A stretch of DNA of 64,000 nucleotides, taken from Anaerolineales bacterium. GTDB taxonomy: Bacteria; Chloroflexota; Anaerolineae; 4572-78; J111. Positions 16,468-25,572 of the stretch are shown here, in pieces. How positions within the stretch are numbered: the first letter of the stretch is position 1; each line of letters begins with the position of its first letter. A program made the translations under genes and the position numbers. The stretch spans positions 620,001-684,000 of the forward strand of contig JACKAU010000003.1 in NCBI GenBank assembly GCA_020634855.1, written 5' to 3'. The notes under the pieces are model-generated. The model ran no database searches, was not told where the DNA came from, and saw only the letters and a program-made list of their open reading frames with translations.

Positions 16468-16509
16468 TATTTTTCCACGGTGGAAAAATATTTTTCCTCT
16501 AGAGGAAAA
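16468..16509. promoter_or_regulatory. Two tandem perfect palindromes upstream of the enolase-family gene
   Basis: Palindrome 1 (16468-16490) has arms TATTTTTCCAC and GTGGAAAAATA around one base. Palindrome 2 (16492-16509) is TTTTCCTCT/AGAGGAAAA with no loop. Both share TTTTCC..GGAAAA and are about 22 bp apart centre to centre, close to two helical turns, as expected for a dimeric repressor. They lie about 175 bp upstream of the start at 16684. The rest of 16363-16683 has no gene. Confidence 0.55.
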
Positions 16510-16683
16510 TTTGTTCTACATTTAACCCCTTCAACCAAGTATACCATAGCTTACCTTGCCGCAAAAGGTTTGAGAGGAAACTAGGGCCAATTTTAGCCTA
16601 AAGCTTTTATCGCATGTCGAGACGGGTGTGTTATACTCAATCAAACATATCTTATGGACGTCGGGTTGTCCCGAGGGGTTACT

Positions 16684-17802
16684 ATGACCAACGTTTCTAT
16701 CGACTCTATTGAAATCCTGCACTACCGCCTGCCGCTCGATCCGCCGTTTAACGCCTCGTGGGACCCGCAGCCGAGGACAAGCTTCGGTACGACGCTGGTG
16801 CGGGTGCGGGCCGGCGATTACGAGGGCGTCGGGGCGGGGGACGCGATGTTGGGCCTGGCCGGCCACGAAGACCTCTTTATCGGACGCGACCCGTTCGAGA
16901 TTGAACGGCACGTGCGGGTCATCGATAACCTGCAATTCCACTATGGCCGGATGTGGCCGCTGGAGGTGGCGCTGTGGGATTTGATGGGGCAAATTAGCGG
17001 GCAGCCGTTGTGGAAGCTGCTCGGCGGGCGCAGCGGTCAGGTGCGCCCTTATGCCTCCACCGGCGAACGCCTGCCGCCGGACGTGCGGGCCGAGTCGGCG
17101 CGGCAGCTTCAGGCGCAGGGCTTTCCGGCCATGAAGCTTCGCTTTCACGCTGCCGACCCCCGCGACGACCTGGCCGTCGTGCGAGCTGTGCGCGACACGG
17201 TCGGCGGGGCGGTGGAGATTTTGGTCGATGCCAACCAGGGCTGGCAGATGCCTTGGGATACCACCGCGCCGTGGGATTTCAAAACCGCGCTGTGGATGGC
17301 CGACGCTCTGGCCGAGTTAGATGTCTATTGGCTGGAGGAGCCGCTGCACCGCCACGACTTTCGCGGCCTGGCCAACCTCCGGCAGCGGGCGCGGGTCCGC
17401 ATCGCCGGGGGCGAGGGCAATCGTGAGTTCGTTGAACTGCGGGAGTATCTGCACCACGGGTCGCTCGATGTTTATCAGCCGGACGTGGTGTGGAGTACGG
17501 GCGTGCTGCGGGCGCGCCAGTTAGCGGCGGAAGTCCAGGCGGCGGGGGCCATCTACTCGCCGCACACCTGGGGCGACGGGTTGGTGCTGCTGGCCAACCT
17601 GCACGTCTCGGCGGCGGTGTCCCAAGCGCCCTTCATCGAATTCCCGTTCGATCCGCCGCACTGGTCGCCGGAGCGACGCGATTTCATCCTGCCGTCGCCG
17701 ATTATGCCGGATGAGTCGGGGTTTGTTGTGCTTTCGGATCAACCCGGCCTCGGGGTGACGATCGATTGGGCGGGGTTGGAGCGGTTGAGGGTTGGCAAGT
17801 GA
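16684..17802 (+). CDS. Enolase-superfamily (mandelate racemase/muconate lactonizing type) enzyme
   Basis: A 372-residue enzyme. The N-terminal capping domain is followed by a TIM barrel with the metal ligands and acid-base residues in order: AMKLRFH (Lys-x-Arg), ILVDANQGW (Asp), YWLEEPL (Glu), IAGGEGN (Glu) and YSPHTWGDG (His). The family abstracts the alpha-proton of carboxylates in sugar-acid dehydration or racemisation; the substrate is not predictable. The start at 16684 is chosen because GAGGGG lies just upstream; an in-frame ATG at 16654 lacks such a site. GC content looks higher than in the integron DNA to the left. Confidence 0.88.
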   Translation: MTNVSIDSIEILHYRLPLDPPFNASWDPQPRTSFGTTLVRVRAGDYEGVGAGDAMLGLAGHEDLFIGRDPFEIERHVRVIDNLQFHYGRMWPLEVALWDLMGQISGQPLWKLLGGRSGQVRPYASTGERLPPDVRAESARQLQAQGFPAMKLRFHAADPRDDLAVVRAVRDTVGGAVEILVDANQGWQMPWDTTAPWDFKTALWMADALAELDVYWLEEPLHRHDFRGLANLRQRARVRIAGGEGNREFVELREYLHHGSLDVYQPDVVWSTGVLRARQLAAEVQAAGAIYSPHTWGDGLVLLANLHVSAAVSQAPFIEFPFDPPHWSPERRDFILPSPIMPDESGFVVLSDQPGLGVTIDWAGLERLRVGK

Positions 17803-17815
17803 ACCTATCTCTTGC

Positions 17816-18169
17816 TTACAAGGCAAAGATGATCTTCAAGGCCTCATCGATCCGTTTCATCTCAGCCGGGGTTAGTTCTCCCCGAATTTTGACCAATCGA
17901 TGCCGATGATCGATGGGTCGGGTTTGCAAACAGTCCGCCACTGATTTTTTAGACAACCCATTCCGACTACTGGGCATCAGCTCGACGTTCGTTCTGATCC
18001 GACCTTTCTTCTCATTCCAACCGGTGATGGGTATAACCTGAATCACAGGCACTCGTTCATTATAGACATCATTGGTCACAATCACGCAGGGTCGAATTTT
18101 GCCTGTTTCTGACCCTTTTGTGGGATTAAGATCAACATCGATCACCATCCCACGTTTCAGAGTGGTCAT
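17816..18169 (-). CDS. MazF/PemK-type endoribonuclease toxin
   Basis: A 117-residue toxin of the CcdB/PemK fold. Residues 5-45 carry the family signature: RGMVIDVDLNPTKGSETGKI, then RPCVIVTNDVYNE. The loop GRIRTNVELM and the C-terminal segment VKIRGELTPAEMKRIDEAL are also typical. MazF-like proteins cleave mRNA at short sequences and arrest growth. The start overlaps the upstream antitoxin stop by 4 bp (ATGA), giving translational coupling. It is convergent with the enolase-family gene. Confidence 0.9.
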   Translation of the reverse strand: MTTLKRGMVIDVDLNPTKGSETGKIRPCVIVTNDVYNERVPVIQVIPITGWNEKKGRIRTNVELMPSSRNGLSKKSVADCLQTRPIDHRHRLVKIRGELTPAEMKRIDEALKIIFAL

Positions 18170-18399
18170 TCAGGCCAACCTGAAATGGCTGTTTCGGTTA
18201 ATTCCTGCAATTCCGCCTCTTCCTCATAAACCTCAGCATACAAATTGGCCGACTGTTTAAGACTTTGCAGTTCAAGTTCTTCTTGCAGCCGAAGTAAAGC
18301 GGCTCTGACCATCGAACTTTTGTCTTTGAAACCATAAATTTTATAGTTATTCAAAAACTCCGTTAAGGCCAACGTTAAACTAAATTTGGCTTGTTGCAT
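18166..18399 (-). CDS. Antitoxin of the MazF/PemK pair
   Basis: A 77-residue protein directly upstream of and overlapping the toxin gene. The N-terminal half (KFSLTLALTEFLNNYKIYGF, then KDKSSMVRAALLRLQEELE) looks like a ribbon-helix-helix DNA-binding segment. The C-terminal half is acidic (EVYEEEAELQELTETAI), as expected for a toxin-wrapping tail. It probably represses its own operon with the toxin. The family could not be named precisely. Confidence 0.75.
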   Translation of the reverse strand: MQQAKFSLTLALTEFLNNYKIYGFKDKSSMVRAALLRLQEELELQSLKQSANLYAEVYEEEAELQELTETAISGWPE

Positions 18400-18521
18400 C
18401 GTACCACCCCTTTTTAGAACTTGAAATACGACCCAATATCAGGGTGAATTATAGGGACTGACAATTAAAAATCAAATACAATGACAAGAATCTAAGGTCG
18501 ATTTTTGACCGGATAGTTGCG

Positions 18522-20525
18522 TCAAAAATGCGCCTCGTGCCCATCGACAGTGTTAATACTGTGAGCCGGAACATCAGCTAGGTGGCGCAATGCCTCGATC
18601 TGCCGGGTCGTGCCGATGACGGCTACCAAGTCGTCGGCAGCAAAGCGGTAGTCGATTTCGGGGTTAGGGTGAAGGATATTGTTGCGCATGACGCCAACGA
18701 CCGAAGCGCCGGTTTGGCGGCGGATGGCCGCTTCCTTGATCGACTGCCCGACCAGCGGGCTAGTTGGCGGCAGCGAAACCCAGGTTAGGTCAAGTAGGTG
18801 GGTGGCGTTTTGCAGTTGGGCGATGGTGCGATACTCTTTGTGAGTCTCATACAGGGGCGCGTACAGCTCCCGGCGAATCGAGTCGGTGAATTGACGAATC
18901 TCCGCCGCCGGGATATTGAGGTGCAGCAGCGCCTGGCGGGTAATTTCTAATCCGGCCTCGAATTCCGGCTGAACGATTTCATAAACGCCATGGTCGTGTA
19001 AGGCCCGCATCTGCTCGATCCCTTCGGCTCTGGCCACAATATGAATGTCGGATTTAATATGACGCACCTGGTCAACAATCGATTGGGTGGTTAACACCGC
19101 CGGCACGGTGATCAATACCAGACACGCGTGTTCAACCTGGGCCGCTTCCAGTACGACCTCCTGGCTGGCATCGCCAAAAATCACCGGCATTTCGGCGGCT
19201 TTGGCTTCTTCAACCCGCCGGAAATCGAGTTCGATAAGGACGAAGGCCAGATTCAAGCGCTGCAAGACTTCAGCCACGTATTGGCCGACCCGCCCCCCAC
19301 CGGCAATGACTACGTGCTCGCGCAGGCCGGTTTGTGGTAGGTTGACGGTTTGAACCGGCTCGTGTTTGAACCAACGCTTACGCAGCGCGTACAGCGGGGC
19401 GGTAAAGCCGGAGACGAACGGGGTCAGAACCATCGTCACAATCGCGGTGTTGAGCACCAGCGAGTACAACTCCTCACCGATTGAGCCGGTGTTGAGACCG
19501 ACGCGGGCCAGTACAAACGCAAACTCGCCCACCTGAAACAGCCCCAACCCAACGGCCAATGGGACAACATTATAGTAACCAAACGCCCAACTGATCGACC
19601 CAAAAATCACCGCCTTGCCGGCCGAGACCAGCAGCACCAGCAGCAGCACCGTGCCGAGATTGGCCAGCAGCAGCGCCGGGTCCAACAACATTCCAACCGA
19701 GGCGAAGAAGAGCAGGGCGAAGATATCGCGCAGGGGGATGATGTCGCTGAGAGCCTGATGGCCGTAATCTGACTCGCTGAGAACCATACCGGCCACAAAC
19801 GCGCCAAAGGCAAAGGAGAGGCCAAAAAGGTAAGTGGTGTAACCAATCCCTAACCCAATGGCGGTAATAGCCAGCAAAAATAGTTCGCGGGAGTTCCATG
19901 TAGCAATGTAGGCCATCAAACGGGGCAGCAGCCGCGTGCCCAAGAAGATCATCATGGCCAGGAAAACCGTCGCCTTCAGAGCGGCTAAGCCGAGAATCGG
20001 CAAGCCGGCTTCCGGATCGTTCAACTGCGGCAGAATGATCATCAACGGGACGACGGCCAAATCTTGAACGATCAGCATCCCGATCATAACTCGGCTGGAG
20101 AGCGTGCCGAGCCGACCCTGGCTCATCAACGTTTTCAACAGCACCATCGTGCTGGACAGCGAGATCAGGCTGCCGAACCAAACCGAGGAAACCCAATCCC
20201 AACCCAGCAGCCAGCCGAGGCCATACCCGTAAGCAATCGTCAAAATCATTTGGATGGGGGTGCCAATCAGCGCGACATTGCGCACGGGCTTTAGCTCTTT
20301 GAACGAAAACTCCAGGCCGAGGGCAAAGAGCAGCAGCGCCACCCCAATCTCGGCCAGCAGCTCGATTTCGTGGATATCGCCAACGGTGACGCCGCCCGTA
20401 TGCGGGCCAACCAGAACGCCGGCAAAGATATAGCCCAGAATGAGCGGCTGTTTGAACTGTTGAGCAATGACGCCTCCGATAAGTCCGGCCACAATGATGA
20501 TGGCAATGTCGGCAGCTATTCCCAT
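18522..20525 (-). CDS. CPA2 monovalent cation:proton antiporter with RCK domains
   Basis: A 667-residue KefB/YbaL-like protein. The first 390 residues hold about 12 TM segments with the CPA2 core (GLIGGVIAQQFKQPLILGYI, then GVALLLFALGLEFSFKEL). A RCK/TrkA-N nucleotide-binding domain follows (HVVIAGGGRVGQYVAEVL, VLIELDFRRVE, VIFGDASQEVVL), and then a TrkA-C domain at the end. It should exchange K+ or Na+ for H+ with gating by nucleotide. Met at 20525 is chosen over 20591 because AAAGGAG precedes it at the right spacing. No partner genes are adjacent. Confidence 0.9.
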   Translation of the reverse strand: MGIAADIAIIIVAGLIGGVIAQQFKQPLILGYIFAGVLVGPHTGGVTVGDIHEIELLAEIGVALLLFALGLEFSFKELKPVRNVALIGTPIQMILTIAYGYGLGWLLGWDWVSSVWFGSLISLSSTMVLLKTLMSQGRLGTLSSRVMIGMLIVQDLAVVPLMIILPQLNDPEAGLPILGLAALKATVFLAMMIFLGTRLLPRLMAYIATWNSRELFLLAITAIGLGIGYTTYLFGLSFAFGAFVAGMVLSESDYGHQALSDIIPLRDIFALLFFASVGMLLDPALLLANLGTVLLLVLLVSAGKAVIFGSISWAFGYYNVVPLAVGLGLFQVGEFAFVLARVGLNTGSIGEELYSLVLNTAIVTMVLTPFVSGFTAPLYALRKRWFKHEPVQTVNLPQTGLREHVVIAGGGRVGQYVAEVLQRLNLAFVLIELDFRRVEEAKAAEMPVIFGDASQEVVLEAAQVEHACLVLITVPAVLTTQSIVDQVRHIKSDIHIVARAEGIEQMRALHDHGVYEIVQPEFEAGLEITRQALLHLNIPAAEIRQFTDSIRRELYAPLYETHKEYRTIAQLQNATHLLDLTWVSLPPTSPLVGQSIKEAAIRRQTGASVVGVMRNNILHPNPEIDYRFAADDLVAVIGTTRQIEALRHLADVPAHSINTVDGHEAHF

Positions 20526-20586
20526 GTCTGTTTCAACTCCTTTTATGCTAACGAATGGTTTTCGAGTTTTAAAGGGGGTAAATACA

Positions 20587-20945
20587 GGCATTCAGCTATC
20601 GGCATTCAGCTATCAGCTTTTCTGTTATCTGAGCAACGATTTGGCTGGCAAAGCCGGTAGCTGTGATACCCGAACGTCTAGGGTCATTAGTATAACGTTG
20701 AATTATGAGACTTTCAAGAGAATTGAGAGAGGATCGGGCGCCTTTCAGTAATGGGGCGAAATGGAAACACTGAATCACTGATGGACGTGAAGACACTGAA
20801 GTCTCTACGCGCCGGATACTATCCAATCCCCCTTAAGCGGACCCGAGAGGTTAAATTCAGTGACATCATCCTCTTCAGTGTTTTAGTGTTTCAACGCGTG
20901 AGTTACCCCAATTCTGAAATACACTCGAGAGGATGGAGACAAACA
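20587..20945. repeat. Intergenic stretch with short direct repeat
   Basis: GGCATTCAGCTATC occurs twice in tandem at 20591-20618, and a related CATTCAGCTA appears in the hairpin at 20957-20967. Similar TCAGCTATCAGC text recurs near 47345. The remainder of the stretch up to 20945 holds no recognisable gene. Confidence 0.45.
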
Positions 20946-20976
20946 AACAGCCGGCAGCATTCAGCTACCGGCTGTT
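20946..20976 (-). terminator. Terminator of the act-cox operon
   Basis: AACAGCCGG (20946-20954) and CCGGCTGTT (20968-20976) form a 9-bp stem. On the minus strand it is followed by TGTTTGTCT, moderately T-rich. It lies 34 bp past the last cox gene, the right place to end that long transcript. Confidence 0.7.
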
Positions 20977-21009
20977 GAATTTATTCAAGAGAGAAAAAAC
21001 GGGGCCGAT

Positions 21010-21330
21010 TTAGATGGGACCCTGAATGGTGCCACGAGCCGCATAATCGCCTAGAGAAAGGAGCAACATAATGATCAGGAAGAAAAAGCCCATCGTACCA
21101 AATATCCACACCAGGCCGCTGCTGTGGCGCAGGTGCATAAAGAAAAGCATGATCAGGGAGGCTTTGCAAATGGCAACGATCAGCGTAACCGCTTTATCAA
21201 AAGGACCAAAATCGGCGTAACCGACATAAACCGTAAGCGCCATCAGCACTAACAAGCCGGCAAAGACCATTAGATAAGTACTAACGGGTGTAATATGGTT
21301 ATGATGTTCTTCGTTATGTTTTTCTGTCAT
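21010..21330 (-). CDS. Cytochrome c oxidase subunit IV (CoxD/CtaF type)
   Basis: A 106-residue protein with three TM segments (about 15-32, 43-63, 72-95). The motif YLMVFAGLLVLMALTVYVGY, then VTLIVAICKASLIMLFFMHLR, is diagnostic of the prokaryotic subunit IV family (COX4_pro). The His-rich N-terminus (KHNEEHHNHITPVSTY) is usual. It supports stability of the caa3-type oxidase. It lies 2 bp after coxC and is the last gene of the respiratory operon. Confidence 0.92.
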   Translation of the reverse strand: MTEKHNEEHHNHITPVSTYLMVFAGLLVLMALTVYVGYADFGPFDKAVTLIVAICKASLIMLFFMHLRHSSGLVWIFGTMGFFFLIIMLLLSLGDYAARGTIQGPI

Positions 21331-21332
21331 AG

Positions 21333-21977
21333 TTATCGCTCAATTAAATAGAATAAAGGAAAGATGAAGACCCACGCTATGTCGACAAAGTGCCAATACA
21401 GCCCCATATTTTCGATGGTATCGTAATTGACAGAAGTGTAAAAGCCCCGCATAGCTTTAACCGTGATGATGGCTAATATGGTTCCCCCCACAATCATGTG
21501 AGTGGCGTGTAAGCCGGTCGCGGCAAAATACAGGCCAAAGAAAAGGGACGCTTGTAGAGGATACTCGCCTTCATAATGAAAATTAGCCCCCGGGATCAAG
21601 CCGTGTTCATATTTCTCGAAATATTCAAAGCCTTTAATCCCCAAAAAGACGGCGCCTAAAATCAGCGTTAGGGTTAAAAACGTCACGAGCATTTTCTGCT
21701 TGTCAGTTTGGCAGGCATAGACGGCCAACGCCATGGTTAAACTACTGCACAACAGGACAAGGGTGTTAATGCTGGCGAGGACCAGGTTTAATTCTTTACC
21801 GGCTTCGCTAAAAGCGTCGTGATAGTTGAAATAATAAACGGCATAGACCAGGAAGATGCCGCCAAACAGCATCACTTCGGTTACCAGGAAAACCCACATC
21901 CCCAGGGTATTGGTTTCACGCTGCTGTTCGATATCCTTAAAATAAGGGGCGACTAAGGATGATTCACCGTGGGCCAA
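21333..21977 (-). CDS. coxC: Cytochrome c oxidase subunit III
   Basis: A 214-residue protein with five TM segments, the short bacterial form lacking the first two helices. Landmarks are LGMWVFLVTEVMLFGGIF near residues 25-42, GLYFAATGLHATHMIVGG near 150-167, and the final YWHFVDIAWVFIFPLFYL. It binds lipid and stabilises proton uptake in subunit I. It is directly adjacent to coxA (1 bp) and coxD. Confidence 0.95.
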   Translation of the reverse strand: MAHGESSLVAPYFKDIEQQRETNTLGMWVFLVTEVMLFGGIFLVYAVYYFNYHDAFSEAGKELNLVLASINTLVLLCSSLTMALAVYACQTDKQKMLVTFLTLTLILGAVFLGIKGFEYFEKYEHGLIPGANFHYEGEYPLQASLFFGLYFAATGLHATHMIVGGTILAIITVKAMRGFYTSVNYDTIENMGLYWHFVDIAWVFIFPLFYLIER

Positions 21978-21978
21978 A

Positions 21979-23610
21979 TTACACCTCCTCTTCGAACGGA
22001 TGATAATTATAAGCTTCTGTCGTCACGACAGGCGTTTTCTCAAAATTCTCGTGCGGCGGCGGCGATGTCGTGGTCCACTCTAAGCCGACAGCCCCCCAAG
22101 GGTTAGGGCCGGCTTCCTTCCCGAAACGCAGCGACCAAATCAGGTAACAGAGCGGCAAAACATAGCCAATGCCTAACACCGTCGAGCCAAGGGTTGAGGC
22201 CACGTGCAGCGCCTGGAACTCGGGGGGATAGACGTGGTAGCGGCGCGGCATACCCAGATAGCCCAGAATAAATTGGGGGAGGAAGGTCAGGTTGAAGCCG
22301 ATAAAGATAATCACGGCCGATAAAATACCCAAACCCTCGTTATACATGCGGCCGGTCATTTTCGGCCACCAGAAGTGAAGCGCTCCCAGGTAGGCCATCA
22401 CCGTCGCCCCAACCATCACATAGTGGAAGTGCGCCACCACGAAGTAGGTATCGTGAACATGGACATCGGTCGCCAAAGCGCCCAAGAATAAGCCGGTCAG
22501 ACCGCCAATGGTAAAGAGGCCGATGAAACCCAGCACGTAGAACATCGGCGTTCGGAAGATAATGGTTCCTTTGTACAGGGTGGCGGTCCAGTTGAAAACC
22601 TTAATAGCCGAAGGAATGGCCACCGCAAAGGTGAGCAGCGAGAAGACAATACCGGCATAGACCGACTGCCCGCTGACAAACATATGGTGCCCCCAAACCA
22701 GGAAGCCGATCAGAGCGATAGCCATACTGGACATCGCAATAAATTTATAGTCAAAGATCCGTTTTCGGGAGAAGCAGGTGATTAGCTCACTGGCAACGCC
22801 CATGGCCGGCAGCACCATAATGTAGACGGCCGGGTGGGAGTAGAACCAGAACAAGTGTTGGAAGAGAACGGGATCGCCGCCCAGATCAGGATTAAAAATG
22901 CCGATCCCAAAGATGCGCTCCAAACCAGCCAGAATGAGGGTCGCTGATAGCACGGGCGTACCGAGCATGATAATGATGCTGGTGGCATACATGGCCCAGA
23001 TAAACAAAGGCAGGCGGAACCAAGTTAACCCCGGGGCGCGCATTTTGTGGATAGTGACAATGAAGTTGAGGGCAGTCATAATCGAGGAGAAGCCGACTAA
23101 AAACACACCCAGCACGGTCAAAACGACGGCTGAATTGGCATAAGTGGTACTGTAGGGGGTATAGAATGTCCACCCTGTATCAACACCGCCCCAAATGACT
23201 ACGGCGATGATAAACATGCCGGAGATAATATACACATACCAACTGCCCAAGTTAATCCGGGGAAACGCCAAATCCTTGGCCCCGATCATCAGCGGAACCA
23301 GGAAGTTACCAAATATCCCAGGGATAGCCGGAATAAGAAAAAGAAAAACCATAATGACGCCATGGATGGTAAATGAGCGGTTATAGTGATCCGACGTCAT
23401 CAGATCGCCTTGAGGTGTCATCAGGTCAATGCGTAATAGAAACGCGGCCAAACTACCCAGAAAGAAGAAGAAGGTGACCGAAACTAAATAAAGAAGAGCA
23501 ATGCGTTTGTGATCGGTAGTTAGCAGCCAGGACTTAACCCCATAAGCCCAGTTTAAATAATTTTCTTCTTCATGGCCCCTAAGGTCCATTGGGGGAGATG
23601 TAACTGCCAT
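21979..23610 (-). CDS. coxA: Cytochrome c oxidase subunit I (aa3/caa3 type)
   Basis: A 543-residue heme-copper oxidase core with 12 TM helices. The active-site motifs are present: RSFTIHGVIMVFLFLIP (low-spin heme ligand), HLFWFYSHPAVYIMVLPAMG (His and Tyr of the CuB centre), FLVWGHHMFVSG (two CuB His) and DTYFVVAHFHYVMVG (heme a3 and heme a ligands). It reduces oxygen to water and pumps protons. The SHPAVYI form with Tyr marks a type A oxidase. It is located between coxB and coxC. Confidence 0.97.
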   Translation of the reverse strand: MAVTSPPMDLRGHEEENYLNWAYGVKSWLLTTDHKRIALLYLVSVTFFFFLGSLAAFLLRIDLMTPQGDLMTSDHYNRSFTIHGVIMVFLFLIPAIPGIFGNFLVPLMIGAKDLAFPRINLGSWYVYIISGMFIIAVVIWGGVDTGWTFYTPYSTTYANSAVVLTVLGVFLVGFSSIMTALNFIVTIHKMRAPGLTWFRLPLFIWAMYATSIIIMLGTPVLSATLILAGLERIFGIGIFNPDLGGDPVLFQHLFWFYSHPAVYIMVLPAMGVASELITCFSRKRIFDYKFIAMSSMAIALIGFLVWGHHMFVSGQSVYAGIVFSLLTFAVAIPSAIKVFNWTATLYKGTIIFRTPMFYVLGFIGLFTIGGLTGLFLGALATDVHVHDTYFVVAHFHYVMVGATVMAYLGALHFWWPKMTGRMYNEGLGILSAVIIFIGFNLTFLPQFILGYLGMPRRYHVYPPEFQALHVASTLGSTVLGIGYVLPLCYLIWSLRFGKEAGPNPWGAVGLEWTTTSPPPHENFEKTPVVTTEAYNYHPFEEEV

Positions 23611-23685
23611 AAAATCGTTTCCTCCTTAGATCATCGCTAACAAGCGATTATAGCTTGAGCGCCCCAATTATTAGAAAAGTAATTA

Positions 23686-24612
23686 TTATTTCGTTTTAAG
23701 AAATTCAATCAACTGCAACAGGCTTTGTTCGCTTAATTGACCATCATAACTCGGCATGACCGGGGCATAACCGGCCACGACCTTGGCTTGCGGATCGAGA
23801 ATCGACTCACGAAGGTAAGCCTCATCAACTGTGCCGGTTGAACCATCGGCAAATTCAACTTCTGTGCCGAAAATGCTGACGTTAGAAATAGGCGGACCAA
23901 TGGCTCCCGGCTCGCCGCTGTGGCAAGTGATACAGCCATTTTCGGTAAACAACCGCTCGCCGGCTACAGCCAAGGGCTCATCAGATGAACCACCGCCTAA
24001 CCAATTTTTGAATTCTGACTGTTCCATGACCACCACCGTGCCGACCATAGCCGAATGCTCGGTGCCGCAGTATTCAGCACAGAATAGGTGGAACTCGCCC
24101 GTTTTCGTGGCTTGGAACCACAACGTAGTGTAGCGACCGGGTACCACATCCTGCTTAACCCGAAAAACGGGAATGTAAAAGTCATGAATAACATCTTGCG
24201 ACGTCATAATCAGTTTGACAGGCGTATTAATCGGAATGTGCAGTTGGTTGATTTCCCGCTTGCCCGAAGGGTGCTGGGCTTGCCACATCCATTGTTTACC
24301 AATGATATAGATTTCCGTAGCATCAGCCGGCGGCGTCTTGATGTCCACAAATACCATTGCGGCCCAACCAAACACACCCATCGCCATAATAAACGGGATA
24401 ATAGACCAGGTTAATTCCAATTTAGTGTGCTCGATCAGGGGATGCGAGCGGTCAACATCGGCCCCCTGTCGATAGCGCAACGCAAAGAAGACAATCGCCG
24501 CTGCTACAGCCACCGAGAAAAATATACTCAAGGCCACCAGAGTAAAGTAAATTAGGTCAACTTGCCAGGCTACCGTGGAGGCCTGTTCCGGAAATAAAGG
24601 AAAATCCGACAT
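23686..24612 (-). CDS. coxB: Cytochrome c oxidase subunit II with fused cytochrome c (caa3 type)
   Basis: A 308-residue protein. Two N-terminal TM helices (about 17-45 and 62-85) anchor a cupredoxin domain whose CuA site is HLFCAEYCGTEHSAMVGTV. A flexible joint is followed by a cytochrome c domain with heme motif CITCHSG and a distal Met in YAPVMPSY. The fused cytochrome makes this a caa3 oxidase that can take electrons directly from alternative complex III. The gene is in the operon between sco1 and coxA. Confidence 0.96.
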   Translation of the reverse strand: MSDFPLFPEQASTVAWQVDLIYFTLVALSIFFSVAVAAAIVFFALRYRQGADVDRSHPLIEHTKLELTWSIIPFIMAMGVFGWAAMVFVDIKTPPADATEIYIIGKQWMWQAQHPSGKREINQLHIPINTPVKLIMTSQDVIHDFYIPVFRVKQDVVPGRYTTLWFQATKTGEFHLFCAEYCGTEHSAMVGTVVVMEQSEFKNWLGGGSSDEPLAVAGERLFTENGCITCHSGEPGAIGPPISNVSIFGTEVEFADGSTGTVDEAYLRESILDPQAKVVAGYAPVMPSYDGQLSEQSLLQLIEFLKTK

Positions 24613-24686
24613 ATACTTTGAAATCCTCCTTAGGATACTACAGCTTAACTATCCGAACAAGGTCAGACATTTAAGCGCTACACCAT

Positions 24687-25535
24687 CTAGGTAGAGTGGG
24701 GGGGTATTCGAAAATTTTTATGATCACGGAGCATAATTAAAAGGCCGGCTCCAATGGCTACTACTGTCAATGACCCAACCACCCGAACAATATTCATAAT
24801 GGTCAGGGTATACTCACCAGCAACCGGATCGTAATGGTAACAGGTCAGTAGAAGTTGGTCGACGGGCGACCCGATCTGGTTACTGGCCGCTTCGACCAGG
24901 CCCAGCCGTAGATCTCTCTCAGGAAATTCGATACCGTAGAGGTAGCGCGATACTTTCCCCTGCGGGGTCAGGATAACGATACCGCTGGGATGCACATATT
25001 GGTCAAGATTCTCGTCGAAGGCGTACCGAAAGCCGATAGCATCAGCGACCTGTTTAATCGAATCCTGCGGGCCGGTCAGAAAATTCCAACCGTCGGCGGA
25101 CGTGGATCGCTCATATTCCATAATTGAGGCCCGCCGTTTGAGTTCGGCCACTTTGGGGGTCTCTTCCGGATCGATACTGATCACCACCAGTTCGAACTCA
25201 TCCCCCACCGTAAAATCTAATGTTTTCAAACTGGCAAACAAGCCGTTGCGCACCAACGAGCAAAGCATGGGACACTCATAGTACCCCAACAGAAGAATAA
25301 CCGGCTTTTGACCAAAATAGCGACCTAACGTCACGTTGCGCCCTTCCGAATCGGTAAAAGGGAGATTCAATGGAACTTGGGCATCTAAGTTTTGGTCAAA
25401 CCCAACCTGACGAATCAGGTTTTGGGGCAAATCCTCTTGGGCGCCAACCGGACTTACTTCAACAGCCATCCAAGCCACGATCATCAAAGCGACAACCGCG
25501 AGCAAGGATTTGGAACCTCTTTTGTGAAATATCAT
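24687..25535 (-). CDS. SCO1/SenC-type copper chaperone for cytochrome oxidase
   Basis: A 282-residue exported protein with an N-terminal signal or anchor (about 10-32) and a C-terminal TM helix near 250-272. The thioredoxin-like domain has the copper-binding motif YYECPMLCSLV (CxxxC) and a conserved His in DENLDQYVHPSGIVI. SCO proteins deliver copper to the CuA site of CoxB. The C-terminal TM is an addition seen in several SCO-like proteins of respiratory clusters. It is placed directly before coxB. Confidence 0.9.
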   Translation of the reverse strand: MIFHKRGSKSLLAVVALMIVAWMAVEVSPVGAQEDLPQNLIRQVGFDQNLDAQVPLNLPFTDSEGRNVTLGRYFGQKPVILLLGYYECPMLCSLVRNGLFASLKTLDFTVGDEFELVVISIDPEETPKVAELKRRASIMEYERSTSADGWNFLTGPQDSIKQVADAIGFRYAFDENLDQYVHPSGIVILTPQGKVSRYLYGIEFPERDLRLGLVEAASNQIGSPVDQLLLTCYHYDPVAGEYTLTIMNIVRVVGSLTVVAIGAGLLIMLRDHKNFRIPPHST

Positions 25536-25572
25536 ACAATATTATATACCAGTAACTACCACAACTACCAAA

